This document shows positions 36,501 to 52,100 of a DNA stretch of 64,000 nt, piece after piece. Position 1 is the first letter of the stretch; each line of letters begins with the position of its first letter. Below the pieces are notes generated by a model, which saw only the letters and a program-made list of their open reading frames with translations, had not been told where the DNA came from and ran no database searches. Position numbers and translations under genes: made by a program. This DNA comes from Formicarius rufipectus (taxonomy: Eukaryota > Chordata > Aves > Passeriformes > Formicariidae): NCBI GenBank assembly GCA_013399695.1, contig VXAU01002292.1:62001-126000 (forward strand), in the 5' to 3' direction.

Positions 36501-39500
36501 CTGCAGCTGCCCTCCCACTGGGGAAGGGGCCAGCTGGCAGAGCCAGAGGAGGGCACAGTGTTTGGTGACTCCAGGCAAACAACATGGCCAATGCAGGGGA
36601 GTAAGGCCAGGCCTGTCTGCTCAGTTCCAGACTGAGAGAGGTCAGCATGACACTGGGCACGTTGGAGACATCTCTGGAAACCCAGGACTCTGCCTTGCAG
36701 AGGAGCAGTGCTGGTGGAAAGGAGGTAACAGGACCAAAGTTGAACTGAGACTATTAATAGTCACCAAATGCTCATCAAGACGAGCACCTACCCTTTCTCG
36801 AGCACATACTTCCAGTAAGAAGTTTTGTAAGTCTCATCAACAGATCTGGGATACCCCAACAGCATGTTTTGCTAGGAAAGCAAGGGGAAAAAAAAAAATC
36901 CACAACTCTAGTCTTGTTGACAACTGGTCCCTGCTGAACATCAGCTGCTACATACTGAATCCCCCAGTTCATGATGACCTTTACCGGAGAGAAAAGCAAC
37001 CTGCTACATCACCTACCTACTGCTGACAACAGGACTGTGCTTGCTAGTGTAGGAACTTCTGGACTCCCACACGTCAAATGACAATGAGCCCTGCCCTTCT
37101 GGAAATACCCAGAGAAAAGCTGGGGGATGAGTCCCACCATCAGCCAAGTCTGCAGGGGCACTACTGAGAAAAGGAAATAAACCATCTGAGAAATGTCATG
37201 GTGTCATGCCACTGTCTTTATGCATGGGTTTTTGAACATCGCCACACAGGTTGCAGCAAGGTTTCCACCCCACAGCCCAAGTACCGCAATACAGTATTTT
37301 GATGGGCTAATCACATCAGTCCTCCAGATCTGCAGTGGTTTTGAGAAAAGGTCTTGTTCAGAAACAGGAAAAATGCAAAGCATCCTACAGGACACGATCC
37401 ATGTTTCTCCATGATTATCCCAACACATAAGGGCAAAATGAAAAGCCTGGAGCAGACATCAGCAGCTCCAGAGGCCTGATAAGCACTGGAAAGGACAGCT
37501 TTCCAGCACCAAGAAATGTCTGGGAGTATCACCTTCCCCTGGGTACATAGCAACAGTTGCTAGTTTTGGCAGGCAGTGAGATGCAGTGCAAGACGTGAGG
37601 GTGACATCATTTGATTATCACCTTGCTTCCCTCGGATTCAATTGGATTCCAATAAGAAATTATTTTTAGAATCGCTACAGACAAAAGATTTGAAAACTAA
37701 TTTATTACAGATTTGAGTAAAGGAGGCTGGAGACTGTATTAATAACAGACAAAGCCTTAACAAGTATTTGGAAACCAAAACCACAGTAGGAATAATAAGG
37801 CGATATTAGCAGTGAACGTAATTAACCTTCTGAAAAACACACTTAAAGGCAGGGTGGATTCTCCATTGCTTTAAGTTTCTGCATTTAAGGCTACATATCC
37901 ATCCAAAAGGTGGGATGAAACTGAATTCTGAATTTGTTCTTGAAAGTTCTGATGGGAGCTCTGAAGCTTTTATTCAGAAGGCCTGTCCTTAAAACCTGAA
38001 AGTTTGCCTGTTGCCTGTGCTTGGAAGTTCGGTCCCACTTTGCTAATACAGGCATTTGCAGTTTCGAAGAAAGTTAAGAGTTATTAGAGGATATAATGAC
38101 ATATGACATTAATATTCCAGAGAAAGCAGTAAAGGGGAAAAAAATAAATGCCCTCCAAAATGTTAAGCCTGAGGTCCACCGCTTCTGCCCTGGACACAAG
38201 AAATGAGAAACATCATGCCTTGTTACTCTATGACACTGAGAGCTTGAAAGTAATTGATCTTGCCTCCGATTTCAAGTTAGCCACAGTGTTTGTTTAGGAG
38301 AAGAGGCTCACATGACAGGCTGGAGCTCCTCAAGAGGACCTTTTCCTAAAGTGGCAGCAGCCCTCTGGAAATAAGTAACTGCAGACATTTCCAGGCAGTT
38401 GTGGGTTTGTCAGCACCAGTCCACTGCTTGGTGGTGCACACCATTTCTTCATTATGTTTATGCAGTTACACGTATTAGTATTTACAGCAAACAGCTTCTT
38501 TTTACATCCCTTACTTTGAATATTTGATATCCTATATGAATTTTAATGGACTGTTGCAGTGTCTTGTGTTTTTTTAGCTTGTCATTTCAGGAACTATGTG
38601 TTATGTCGTAACAACTTGTTTTATAAAGTAACAGGGCAGAGCTTTCTCTACCTTTGTACCAAAGACAGATTCTTCCCAGATCCTCACTGCCCCAAACAAC
38701 AGTGAGAAAAACTGTTTTGAGCAAGAAAGAAGGAAAACCAAGAAGTCAGACAGAAACGAAACTGCACTGCCAGGTTTTCATTCTGTTACAGCCCTTGTAA
38801 TCAAACCTGGGAAGGCTACTCAGTGAGGGGCCCTGGGCTATCACATCATCCCCACTGCAAAACTTCTGACTGACGTAAGCAATTGACTTGTCTGCTAATT
38901 TGATTTCTACAACTCACTGCATCAGGACATGACTGATAAGAGCTGACTAGCAATTCCCACAGATAGGGATTTTGCAGAGCCTTGCACGCCGTACAGTGCG
39001 GCCAACTCCACCCATTTCTTTCTGCACGTGCCACTGTCGCCCGCAAATCTGAGGCAGACATGCACGACTCTATCAGCAGGACCATATGCGTCTGCAGTGA
39101 TAGCAAGAGCCAGAGACCAACATCATCTAGCCAAATAAACAACTTCATGTACAACAAATGACACGTGGCAGGAGAGATCCAGGAAAAGGCATGTTTAAGC
39201 CTCCTAAATTCAGAGGCTGTTGCTTCAAGTAACACCGCTAGCAGAGGTGGGAGGCAACCCAAGAGCCACAGATTCCTCTTCAACACAGATTCCTATCCGT
39301 GAAGTCAAAGTCGAGAGGGACAAATCACACTCAACGCAGAGGATATGGGCTTCTTCAAAACTGATATATTTAAGTTGAGGATTTTTATGTGTGTGAAAGG
39401 CCTCAGACAAATATTTTGCTAGAAGGGTAAGAATGGGAAATGGACAGCAAAACTCAGGCCAGCAAGTAATGGGAGTAATGTGAAGATATTTGGTGGGGTT

Positions 39501-39900
39501 AGATGAGCAATAAATCACAAACTGCCTGGCCCATGGGGGTTTATGAGAGGCTGTCTGCCAGTGAGGACAAGCAACTCTTTTTTTTTCTAGAGAGGGATAG
39601 GTGAAGAAGAACAAGGGGAAAGACTGAGACTCTTGTTTATGTAAAAGTACATTTTTAAAACCATCAGAGAAGGCAGGAGAGACTGAAAAGAAGACTGCTT
39701 AGGAAGTTCAGGCTTCCTGGAGCTACATGCCTTGAGCTGAAGGCTGTACAGCTACCTGCAGCCATAACTGTCCCACACAAAGGATGTAGCACCACTGCTA
39801 GAGGCCTGGGAGGTGTCTGACCTTACCTGCACTGGTCCCATCACACCCTCCTCTTCTAGGGCCAGCAAGGATTTACTGCTTTGCCTGGGATATGCAGGGC

Positions 39901-40110
39901 TCATAGAATCTTAGAATCCTTCAGGCTGGAAAAGACTTAAGATAATCAAGTCCAACCGTTAACCTACAACTGCTGTGTTCACCACTAAACCATGTCCCCA
40001 GGTGGCATATCCACATGGTTTTTGAACATTTCCAGGGATGGTGATTCCACAACTTTCCTGGGCAGCCTATTCCAATGCCTGACCAATCTCTCAGTTAAGA
40101 AAAAGAGTCA
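39901..40110 (-). mobile_element. CR1 LINE fragment, 5'-truncated
   Basis: The plus strand reads TCATAGAATCTTAGAATCC, CAGGCTGGAAAAGACTTAAG, CAAGTCCAACCGTTAACC, then CATTTCCAGGGATGGTGATT and GGGCAGCCTATTCCAATGCC. This is the antisense of an avian CR1 3' end with two units of the terminal octamer. Non-coding; right boundary approximate. Confidence 0.92.
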
Positions 40111-43100
40111 CTGCACAACAGAGCAGTGAGCTGCATCAGACATGCTCCTCAGCACAGCTGCATCCCTTCTCCCTCTCCAAAAGGGCCCACTGAGGCTCAG
40201 GGACTACTGTCAAAACATGGTTTATTCCTAACAGAAGGTGGGTGGCATAACGTTTTCTAAAACCAATACAAAAGAGGATATATTTCTCAAGACCGTGGTG
40301 TTTCTATTAAGGTGACTGGAGGCACAACACTTACGCACCAAATGAGGGGGAAGGCAGGCAAGCAGAGAGGTATGGGAAGAGGAATTAGTAGTAGCAGCAC
40401 ACAAGATAATTCATCTGAACCAAAAAAAGGGGCTACAGACTTACTTCTTGCCCTTCTCAAATAAATTACTTGTAACAAACAATAAAGGTTTCTCTACAAT
40501 AAAACAAATCATTTAATACCTGTAAATTTCAGCCTCAGAGAGTAAACTACTTAATCCTTCCTTTTTTTAAAAAATTTCTTTTACTTCTGAAAAGATCACT
40601 AGCTACTCACTCTGCCGCTTCCACAACGAATTAACAGGCATCAAATGACAAGATTACGAACTGATAAATCTCAGTCCAAAGGAGGAATCCGTCTACCCTC
40701 ATTTAGAAGAGAAACTTTACTGTTCAGCTCCCTCTTGAGAAAAGCAGGCTCAAACCAATTCAGTTCTTCTGCTACCTTTCTCACTTAGAAAAATACAGCA
40801 CCACCATCATGTGATACAGCCTCAAGGCCACAGCTTTCTAGAAAGAAAGGTCAAGCGAAACAGTTGTTCCTAAAGAGTTGGTCTGACTGCAGAAACACGA
40901 TCGCACCAAGCAATGAGCAGCAGGACGAGTGTCTTAAATCACACAAGACAGATGCCTCTCAGTCCTCCACGCAGCCAACACAGCCAGAAAAGGAGAGTGG
41001 GGAGGTGGTGGGGAAATAGAGGCATGCTGCCACAATTTTTATGTTGACCTTACTTTTGCCTGACAGCCTCTTGAAAAGGCAAGACGGCCTGGCCACTAAA
41101 AACACCCAGGCATTGGAATAGAAAAACAAAATCCCTTTACCTCCGCTCTGCAGAGGTGGAGATGTGACCATGTGGTAGACAAGGCAGGAAGAAACGATGA
41201 ACTGGAAAACTACCATGAATGCAAACCCAAGCACTACCACAAAAACATGAAAATCTAGTGAAAAAAAAATTCTGCAAAAATACTGTAATAGGTTACCTTT
41301 ATGTGGATGACTCTTCATGCTTGCCTAGACTGAGTCACTCCGTGAACTACCTCGCGGTCCATCTGGCTGCCAACTCCTGGCTAAACTTGAACATCCTGTG
41401 ACTGAAATGAATGCATTAAAGGCTAAAGGCCTGCAAGGTAACAAGGTTTTCTTTGTCCAGCACTTCCAGATGCACCAGCATTCCCCTTATGCTAGCTCTT
41501 ACATATCCTCTGGTTCCGTATTTGATATATTTCTGACTTTCAGAGGCTTTAAAAAGCAGTCGACTCAAACTTTGCCTCTCACCTTGCTTTCATGGATATC
41601 CTCAATCCATCCTTTGCCATGTACTGGTGACAGTACAATTCTGGAAGTGAAACTGTTCACAATTTTCATTCCTCTGGACATAAAATTTTGCTGCCTCCTA
41701 TGAAAACAACTTTCAAATACTGGAGGATACAATTGCTGCAGACAAATGCAGGCACTGAAACTACTCCAATATGATCTTACAGAAACCAAGCCTTGCTAGA
41801 TTCCAAACCTCCACGGTCTACCTTTCAACCCACCTGCAGTTACAGCAGAAGGGGCAGGGGGAGGGGAAAGAAGTATTATTTACATTCCCAGCTTTTCTCT
41901 CCAGATTAGGAACAAACTGCTATCTCTTAGGCGGCAATATAAACTTAAATCATTTTTCCTGCCCTTACTAAAACTATTTTAAAACCAGTAGTCAGGAACA
42001 AAATACACGTCCCAGCTAATGTAATGTGTATTACTCAGTGATGATAAACACTATACACCCACCTAGATTTTTCACTTGATGTGGTTGGAAACTGCTCTGT
42101 AAGGTGGAAAAAGTAAGGCAGGCTGCTTTATTTTTGGCGTTTGCTTAAGAGTTTAGACCTACTGAAGCAGTACATTTACTCTGGCTCCATGTGCTGCTTG
42201 CAGCCAACTGTGTAAAGGTATTTTGTGGCTATTTTATTGGAGGGAAAAAAGAGGTATCACCCCCCCCTTGTGTCTCTTACTCCACTGCACTGCCAGGTTG
42301 CAAGAAGGGAGTGTGCTGGGAGGGGACCTCCTCTTCCTCATCTGCCAGAGCAAAGCTCGGCAAGGTAAAGCTCTGTCTAGCCAACAAAGCTCTTTACCAT
42401 GAATATCCTTATTAAACACAGCCTTATCAGAGACCAGTTTCTGCAGCCTGAAGCAGTCAGGAATTAACTCTGTCAATATAAAATTTCAAGCCAGGATTAG
42501 AGACCAGACCCAAGGGGATGTAAGCAAGTGTGCAAGCCACAACACAGTCACCTGACCATGCTCACGCTGTATCTGGGGGCTGCCTGAGTGGCTGGGGCTC
42601 AGGATGTGTACCCACCTCGGTGGTAACCCAGCCTCCTGAAGGGCTCACTCCCCAGGCAGCTGCAGGAGAAGGGCGATGCTGAAACTTGTCTGTCTAGAGG
42701 GATGGAGGGGAAAGGCAGGGCCAGTGCTTGCATAATGGGTTGGGCCAAGGAGAGATCCTGTGCAGAGGGCATGAGAAGACAGCCTGCAGAAGGGCAGATG
42801 ACTTCTCACAGGTGTGGCCCAGGACTGTTGGCATGGGAATCCACCATCCAGCAAGGCGCACGGCCAAGAGATAAACTCATTCAGTATGCTCCTTTGTCAG
42901 TCTCTGGCCCTAATCCCCACCCACAGGATCAGGCTATGTCTCTGGCCTTATCCACAAGATGAGGTTGTCTATCCCCGACACAGCCCTCAGGACAGGCCTG
43001 GTGGGATGAAAACAGCCTGCCTTCGCTCCAGGGTGAGCCTCCTCCACTAGCACAGTACGGCTGCCTGCCCAGCCTGAAGAAGGTGCAAGCTTTGCCCCAC

Positions 43101-46100
43101 AACTCCGTGAGTCAAGATCTTAATGTTGACCTTGCTTCTGCTGCTACATATTGAAAGCTGGCAATGCTATTGACGGAGACTCCATGAAACACATTTGTAA
43201 TACTGAGCTAATAAAGCAGCAGTCAGGCTATTGTACCCTGTCATTAGCAATTTTGGTGAAGAGCCTTCATGCTGCCCTTTCCCACAGAATACTTGTGCAC
43301 CTCCCAGTAAAGCCTAAGTACACTTCAGTGGATGCCTAAACCACGATAATTTTTAAACCCTTAGCCTGAGCTTATCTTACAGCAGTTACTAAATGGTTAA
43401 GTTCATTACTGAGTACAATTACAAACATGGAGAAAATACTTCTATTGCTTTTGGCATAAAGTACAAAAAGTTGCCTTCCTGCTTCACTACAATCCTGAAA
43501 AGCAAACAATGCACACAGCATACATTGTTCGAGAAGTGATGCAAACAAGCCTAAAAGCAGATAAACTTTGTAGATGTTGTGTGGGAGCAAAGCAGGCAGA
43601 ACCTAGTGTTCTCACCGCAGCATCCCAGACAGCCGGTGCAGAAAACAGCTGCCCAGCACCTACTGGAATCCTGACCATTAATCTTTCTATCAGCACTGAA
43701 AAAATCCAAACTTGCACCTCAGAAAACAAGCAGCCATTCTAAGAAAAAAAAACCCAAACAACAGACAAGGCCCTAACTCCTCAAAAGCATGCACTCCTTA
43801 TTTTAAGACTTATTCATCCTTTTCCGAACAAAATGAAGATGCTTTCAGCACGCCAAAACATATGGGGAAATTTTCAGTCACCAGAGGCAGTAGCAGATGC
43901 CTTGATTCCTACTCAAACCAGCAGAAATCAGGTGCCTAACCCATTCGTGCCTCTGAAAACCCCTCAGTGATAGCTTAATGAAACAAAAGGGAGAAGCAAA
44001 TGAGTTTTGTCTATAGGCTGCTTCTCAAACAAAGAATACAAATTGCATGTGACAGGCTGCTGCATGAGTTTGACTGTATCTGTCTACATGCAAGTGGAAG
44101 AGCTAATGGAAAGCATGCCAGCTTCAGAAGTTGGCATATTGCTGCCAGTCATTTTTAAAAGAATAAAAAAATAATGATAAAAATAAAATAAAATGCATCT
44201 CAGAGATCCTACAGCCCCCATTACACAAGACCATTCGACTTGAGCAACCTGCAGTTTGGAGGGAGCGTGCACCTCTGCCTGTCCATGGCCACAGACCCCA
44301 TGAGCCACACAGCTCAAAGATTAGGGCTGGCCTTGCAAGGCACAATGCACTAACAAGACTTCTTACTGTCCTGAGAGCTAACCTTAGTCACCCCCAGACC
44401 TCCCTCTTTAAAGACATCTACCTTCATGTCCCACTGCATCTGCTTGAGCAGCATGGCATGCCCACAGCTAAAGCTGTGAAACACAGACCTGCTGCCCTGG
44501 CCTGCCCCTGAACTGCCCCCTGAGACTTTCTAGAGATGCTTAGGTGGCTGCATGAGGGTAACCAGTCCAACACAAAAATATCCTTCATTTTCTCCTAGTC
44601 TATCATTTTCCACCCTTAGCAGCTTCTCTGTCTAGAAAACTGCCTGCCCACATTCAGCTTCACTGGCACAATGTAAGGGCAGGCTCATGATGGGTGGCAC
44701 TGCTCCAAACAGGGCTACCAGAGTCCTCTTTTCAGGTTTTTTTTATTCTTCTTTCTGAGAGGTTTTGGTCAGATCAGCTCTCTGACTTGGCCTGCTGAAC
44801 AGCAGAAGAACTGATGTTGGTGAAAAGAGGGAAGCCATAGACAATGCAGGAAGAGGAGAGAGCACCAGGACAACCACAGATCTTCTCAGGGTCAGCTTAC
44901 ACCACACTGTGGAAAATATGTCCGCAGAAGCAGCGCTTCTCTCTGAGCCCTGCAGTGTGCCTCAGTAAGCACGAGAGCACCCCTTGGGAAGTTACAGCCA
45001 CGGCTTTCAGTGAAATCAACCAAGCATCCCAAATCCAAGTATTTTTTTTTTCAAAGTTTTGGTTCATCTTTCAAAAGTAGAGAAAGACTACAATTCAAAA
45101 TTTAGATCTAATCATCCTATGTAGGATGCCTGAACTCCAGTAGGGAGCTAAATCAGACACCTTTGAATTAAAAATCTCACCTGGACCCTGCTAGCTTCCA
45201 AAAGGCTCTTCTGCTCATCACTTCATAGCATGGCAATTGAACTATCCTCCTCCCACCCTTTGTCTCCTGCAAATCTCCCTGGGTGATTAATACTGAAGTT
45301 TGTAAACACACTGGCATTTTGATGTGGGTTTTTAGTTCAAAAATATTCCAACACTAGTATTTGGCAATAGTGGAAAAATCGTATACAGAAGGCTCGTTCT
45401 CACACTGAGCATCTGGGGAGAAACATTCAGCAAGGTGCTAGTGTTGTGAAATCAGTTCCTAAGGGCCAGCGCCTCACCCAGCTGTTAGCATTTAAGAGTT
45501 GTGACTTTCAGAGGGACCCCAGACAATTAGATGATCCAGACTCATTGAATTTCAATTAGATTCATGCAGTTACTTTCTTCAACTTCTTCTAAAATCAGAC
45601 CCATTGCTTACACCTATAATCATACCTACGTTTTGAAACACCTTTTCTCCTTTTGTGTGCATGCAAGCCTTTATTGGGGAAAATCTTTTATGTGGATGCT
45701 TAACTACAAACATACTTAAGTATTTCTTGAAGTAAACACAACTTAAGCTCATTTACATTTAAGTACGTGCTCACCTGCTTTTCTGAAGACAGATGAACTA
45801 AATTACATGTTTACCTGGTCTCCTAAACAGGGGCCCTTCTAGTAGTAGTAATTTTTACCTTTTTTTTTTCCCCACCTTTGTTTCAAACAAGATGTTCACC
45901 CCACACTACAGAGTTTATAACCTTAGTTATTTCTATATTTTATATAATACTCTCAGACTGGGATATGTGATTACAGAATATACTTACTTATTATGAATAT
46001 TTTAATTTTCATTTGGAGAAAACCATTTACATGTATCCAGTTTCACTACAAATTTAAGCAGTATACTATTAGCACTAATTGTTGGCTGTGCCATATTACT

Positions 46101-49100
46101 GTGTAATATGCTGATCTTCTAAAACCTTGAATTGTAATGTTTAATAATCTGTCCCTAAACAAGGGTCTGAACTTGGCTTCTCTGCATGTTCTGTCTTATT
46201 GTACTTGACTTGTTAATTATCTTCCCAAAAGCTGCACTTAAAGGAAAGTAAAATGTAAAGATCCACGTTAGGATAGACATATTGGATTCATCGCATTAGA
46301 AATCAGTAATGCTAACTTTCATACTCTAAGTAATGCCTAGATGAAAGACAGGCACTAAAGTACTTTCCAGTGAAATGTGCAGAAGTTCTTGACTGTGCCT
46401 AATACAAGATTTTTAAAAAAAGCTCAAGCACAGCATACACTGAATGACCACACCTGTGTCTAACTTCTAATCTGAGAAACTTCTACCTTGAACTTGCACA
46501 AACACGCAGCTTGTCCAGAAAGCTTTTGGGAGAACCCAGGACAAGGGTAAGGCAGGGGCAGTGACTGAGGTCAGCTTGCCAGCTAACACACTCTGTTAAA
46601 ACTGCAGCTGCACCAGAGCAGAGGTTTTATCCAGAAAAGGAAGCAACTCTGCCCTTTCGCACATCTGCGATGCAATGCGCTATTAAGCAAAATTAACTGA
46701 TTATGTAGCAAACATGGCAAAATGAAGCCCTGACTCCTCTAACAGTGCTATCTCCTTTTTAATGAGGCAGAGAACAATCTGTTGCCAGGGTTAGTGCTGC
46801 AGACAGTGTTTATAGTAATGGGTCCCAACTCAACTATTTTTTTTATAGTTCAGTAGGTACCGCAGATGCCAGAGGTATCATACATTAACTGCTGAGCCTA
46901 CAGGGGCACAATATCTGGCCTTGTCACTGGGTATTAACAAACTTGTACAAAGAGCCTCCAAGAGTTTAATAGGTTTAATGACATCTATTTTAGCCCTCCC
47001 AATCTGTTCCACAGGCCTCTAGCTTGCCTTACGAACACTCATCCAACACATTTACACCTGTATGGCCCACTCTGCTCCATTACCTGGAACTTTCCTTGCC
47101 TCAACTATGATTTGATGGCCATGCTTAACTTACCAGGGTTTTGTAAGCCAAGGAGTGGCTGAAGAACATCGCTAGGAAACCCTACAGGCAACTGCAGAAT
47201 CAGCTAAACTGCACAAAATAGGTCACTTCTGCATTATCAAATATATTTAGTGCAATTACAATCAGAGAGAACTGAAAAATAAATACGATAAGGAACAGAG
47301 AAGCAGGGCAGGCCATCAACAGCAAATGTGAAGCCGCTTTGCAGGAGAACACCATCCTCAGGTCACCCTCTCTGGGAAAATAACAGGCTTTAAAATGGAC
47401 ACAGTTTTTATCATGTAATTAAAGGCTACAGGAGGGCATATTTAGGTTTTTCAGTTCTGTGATGAACATCAGAAGCAAAAGCATGGAATAAAGCATTAAA
47501 AATCTATAACAGCAGTCTCTGGAAAGGAACTAGATGGGAGCAAGAACCTCACTGTCTTTCCACAAAGCCTTCTCACAGCTTGTGACTTCTCAGAAGAGCA
47601 CATTGCAAAGGGGAAGAATGTACTTTGCAGGGCTTTTAGCCTGTGTGAGAGAGTAAGAAACAGTTTTAAATTCCCAGTTCTTGAGAGGCTATGCATCTTT
47701 GAAAGACTGCCTCTGGAATTTACTCCCCATTGACCACCAACACCAGCTCTTCTTCCTAGATATCCTCCGTAAAATTCACACTGTTTAAAATTTACACCAA
47801 ACTAAATCTGATGAACAGCTCTGACTAAAGTGAGGCTGTTCCCCCTAGGGAGACAGAAAGTCTTGTATTAAACATATGCCAGCATGTGAATGTCCTGCAT
47901 TAACGAAGCAGCTTGACACAGAACATGAAGATGACAAGTGCATTCGTGAGCATCCATTCCTCCACAAAGCAGTCCACAGACGGCACTTCTTCCCCTTGCA
48001 GACTGGATAGCTTGAAACCCATTATAGCCTTTTCATTGAGTGAAATCACAAATGCAATTTAACACCTTTAAAAGCAGTAAGGACTCCTCCTGAAAGTTGG
48101 GATTCAAAACATTTCGAATGAGAAAACTAAAGGAAGGTGTGCCACGATTAGTACAACTTACACTGTGTAGCACGCAGACTGCCAGGAAAGCATCACAAAG
48201 TATGGGGTATTTCATGGCAAGCAGATTTTTTGTTGTCAATTATCAAATTATTTCATGTCAATCAAAATCACTCTCCACTGCATTCTTAAGACACATTCTA
48301 AACAGGTTGTTAAGCACTATATTTCTCAAGTGAAGAACGAAAAACAAGACTCCTTCCTTTTCTTCACAGCATGGTTTCTTCTACAAAATTAATACTTTCA
48401 TCATCTAAACAAACACATTTCATATATGAAAAAAAGGCTACAATAAAACTACTCTAATTTCTTGCTTGTTTTCAGTACTTCACTTGAGAAATACAGATCT
48501 AAAGATTATATACAGGATAGCATTGATGTAGGCAGGGATTGTGACACCACACCAAATCATAACAAGACTAATTCCTCCATCTCCTCCTAATCCCTCTGAG
48601 AATGCAGGATATTTACTTTTATCATCACCATCACTGAACTTCCCAGCCCTGACTGCCAGTTACTGTAGTACAGTATGTACTCTTCAGAGTTGCTGAGTCA
48701 AAGAAAAAATAGCTCAAGCATTAGAAAACAAACAAAAATAGACTTTTCCTTCTCTCCTACTCTCCTCCTTAAATAAAGCAACATTACAGACTGTGAATTA
48801 CACCACAGCCATCATATGACCATATCAAAAGCCTCATATTTGTTTATTTCTTTTGCTGTGCGTGTAGACAAAAATGTTTTACTCTAAGTTGGTGATCATA
48901 AAATATCCACCAAGTAATTATCTATCTTTGCAATGCAAGGGATCTCAAGAAGTAGATCGTTGCTTATGAACTACAGATATTTGGAGGAGGGAATATTAAC
49001 TAGGGAGAAGTCATGTCATATGTTTGATCCTAGTATTTGATGGCTTAGAAGCAGAACAATTTTGTGAGACTTGTTGAACTTTAAAATGTACCTATCGATA

Positions 49101-52100
49101 CTGAAAGTAAATCTATTTTTTAAAAGAAAATCAACAAATACAATATACTATGTTATATACACATTCTTTCTGCCTCGTTTTGGACCTAACACATAAACTG
49201 GACCCCTAAAAGCTTAACTTGGACTGAAACTGAAAATGAACAGTGTGCAAGCATCCTAAGCAGTCTGCGAACAACTGTCACCATTTAAATAACACCAGAA
49301 AAATTGGAATCAATTTATAGTAAGTTTTCAAAACCAGCATTTAACACAGCCATAAGGCCTCTAAGTGACACAAGGATGACTGCTTCTAGGTAGAGCTATA
49401 TTGTGACTGTGTTGAAAGGCAGAGGCAGAACGGAAAATGTGCTCACTTCAACCAACCACTGCCAGTGTATTTCTCTCTAACGAAAAAAATGACTGAATTA
49501 TCAACTGTAAATGACTTCTGGGTCACAGAAGGCGGTGGAGAGGTTGAAACCTTGAACTACTGCTGCTGATCTATAGTATCTTTATCTCCCTGCTCCCTAT
49601 GGCGTGTAGTTGCTGGTTATCTCAAAGGATGAATGACCTGCCTGCAATGAATTATGCCTGCTTATCTTCCAGACAGGGTATACACTAAGTCATTAAGTCA
49701 TCTAAGAGTATAACCCCAAGGGAATTGCTAAATGAATGCAAAATCTTGTCCTGCTCTTAGCCCTTCTGTGTGCTTCTGGTGCAGGCAACAGGGGATGAGG
49801 GGCCTTGAATGTCTCTCACCAGTTAGCACGGCTACCTGTTTTCTGGTACTAACTTTTTCTGCTTTTGTCACTGCAAAGTTAGATGATGCCAAACTAACAA
49901 CAATAGTAGTTTTCTTCAGAAGAAAGGAAAACACAGTCCTTCTCTGGCCACCAAGCTTCCAAACCTCCAATGTACCAGCAGAGACATACAGCCAATATCA
50001 GACTTGCAGAGAGCTTCTGGCTGCCATATTTGTGTTGGGATATAATGGGCTTTGTCCAGATGAAAGGGTGCACTTCTTTCGAAGAGCAGCACGGTTTTTT
50101 TTTTAATTAATAGAAATTGATTTAGTGACAGGATTTACAACTGGGTATCTGACATGCCCACTGACCTTCACACATACATACAAATGGCTTAGGCTTGATG
50201 CACTGAGAGAAGGGAATTCTCACTTGAAACCATAAAACTGTTATACACTGAGATCACTGACTCCTGCAGAAACCAAGAAACGCCCCCTAAGCAGAGTGTA
50301 TCAAGGGAGGCTTAGGGTAAAAACTAATCTGCACAGCAAGCCATTCCAGATAACACTTCATGAATTCTTGAGGATAAATAACATCTTTAAATAAAGAGAA
50401 ATAAGCATGTCTGGCAAAGGCTCACCCATGCTTTATTATAGCCTGGCAAAGCTCTAGCTCACCATTTGCCTGGGATACTGTATTTAGTGTCCCTACTCCC
50501 ATTGCTCCTTGCACTGAGTAAGTTGCGCAGTAGTTAAAATACCTCAAGTATTCTCTGTACCTACCACGGAAAGAAGCTCGGCAGCACTCTTAACAGGAAG
50601 AGATCACACTAGCAACTCCAGACAGCACTAAACTGTTTGGCACCCAGCCTCTAAAGCTGTTTTCAAGAGGCTGTTGCTCAGGTTTGTTTTCAGTTTCCCA
50701 TTATCTGTAGCCAGAGTAATGAGCACCCTTGGAGGCGTTTCCTTGGAAGTGGTGGTGCGACAGGCTCCGCACTCCACTGTGGCTGAATAGCAACTGAACC
50801 TGAGCTTTACTGGGAAGGAAAATAAGCAGGATCCTCTGCAGAAGGACAAGTCCATCTGAATGGAAACCTGCGCCTTCACAAAAGGGCAATGACAGTCTAT
50901 AACCTTCCTACACCATACATCAGCATCATGTCAGCATCCTCTCCTAAATTTAAAATTATAGACTAAAAATAACAATAATTTTTTAAAAGTTTAGGTTTCT
51001 TCTTTACTGGCAGGTTTTACTAAATGAATACCCCCTCCCAGCCTTGTCAACCTGATAGGTTTGCCTGAATGTTACCAAATAAAAAAATAAAACCTAATCC
51101 TTGCTTGAATGTTCCTGGGACAAGGCCAGGATATTTATATCTTTCCAGGGCAAAACTCAAACTTGGCCTTGTGCTGACACTTGTGCCAAGAAAAGTCTTG
51201 CTGGGACATGGAAAGAGGAAATTTCTCCCGTTTCCATGTGGACATCAGAAAACTTTGTCTGGAAAACAGAAGATGGTCACAGATGGTCAGTCTGAGAGAG
51301 CAACCGGACTTCCTTTAAAAGCTCCAAACACCACTCTTCTCAAAACTTTTCAAGACAGTTCAGGCTTGTTGCTCTGCTGTGTGTTTTGTTTTGTTTTCTT
51401 TAATCAGTACCTTCTACATTAATAAAAACCCTTAAGTAATCCAAATTTGTTTTTCAATCAGTACTTCACACCCAGAGACACACTGGGCACCTACAGAAGC
51501 ATGATTTTAATCTTGTCTTCCTATGCATAATGGTTTATATAAGGACTTAATTTTCGCTCTCTTATACAACACCTACTTTTTCACAATGTGCCTCCAAGCC
51601 ACTACGATAAACGAGGAATTAAACTGCATGATGGTGAAAAGATTTCACTAATAGACCAGATTCTAAGCTTGCAAGCAGTCTGGTAAAGGCAAAATAAAAG
51701 CAACAAATTTTTAGTTACAGTGGACAAGGACAGCAAGGGCTCCCTTGTTAGCTTCTATTTATGGTCCCACAGCAGATGACCTGAATCTCCTCCATACTCA
51801 TCCCCCTCTGCAGAGCCTATAGCTTAGATTATTCACTTCTTAATGAAAACACCACCTGCCAGATGGACAAGAGAATAATTACATTACACTCACATTAATA
51901 AAATACATACGAGTCCCGTTTGCTGTGCACAGAGCAGTGCTTTACATCTGGATTTGTGCACAGTAGAAAGACTTTCAGAAATGGTATTTTCCTTGCTGTA
52001 TTTTGTGGTAATGAAGATCAAGATCTGATTCATGCAATTGCCTAATGCAAATCCACTTGATGTGGGAAAGGCAGCTCTTGGAGTAATAAGCTGCCTTTCC

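Noticed and set aside
36451..37026. 191-codon open frame, the longest outside FOXO3
   Set aside because: Intronic, antisense to FOXO3, low-complexity composition and no family resemblance. Consistent with chance in 64 kb.
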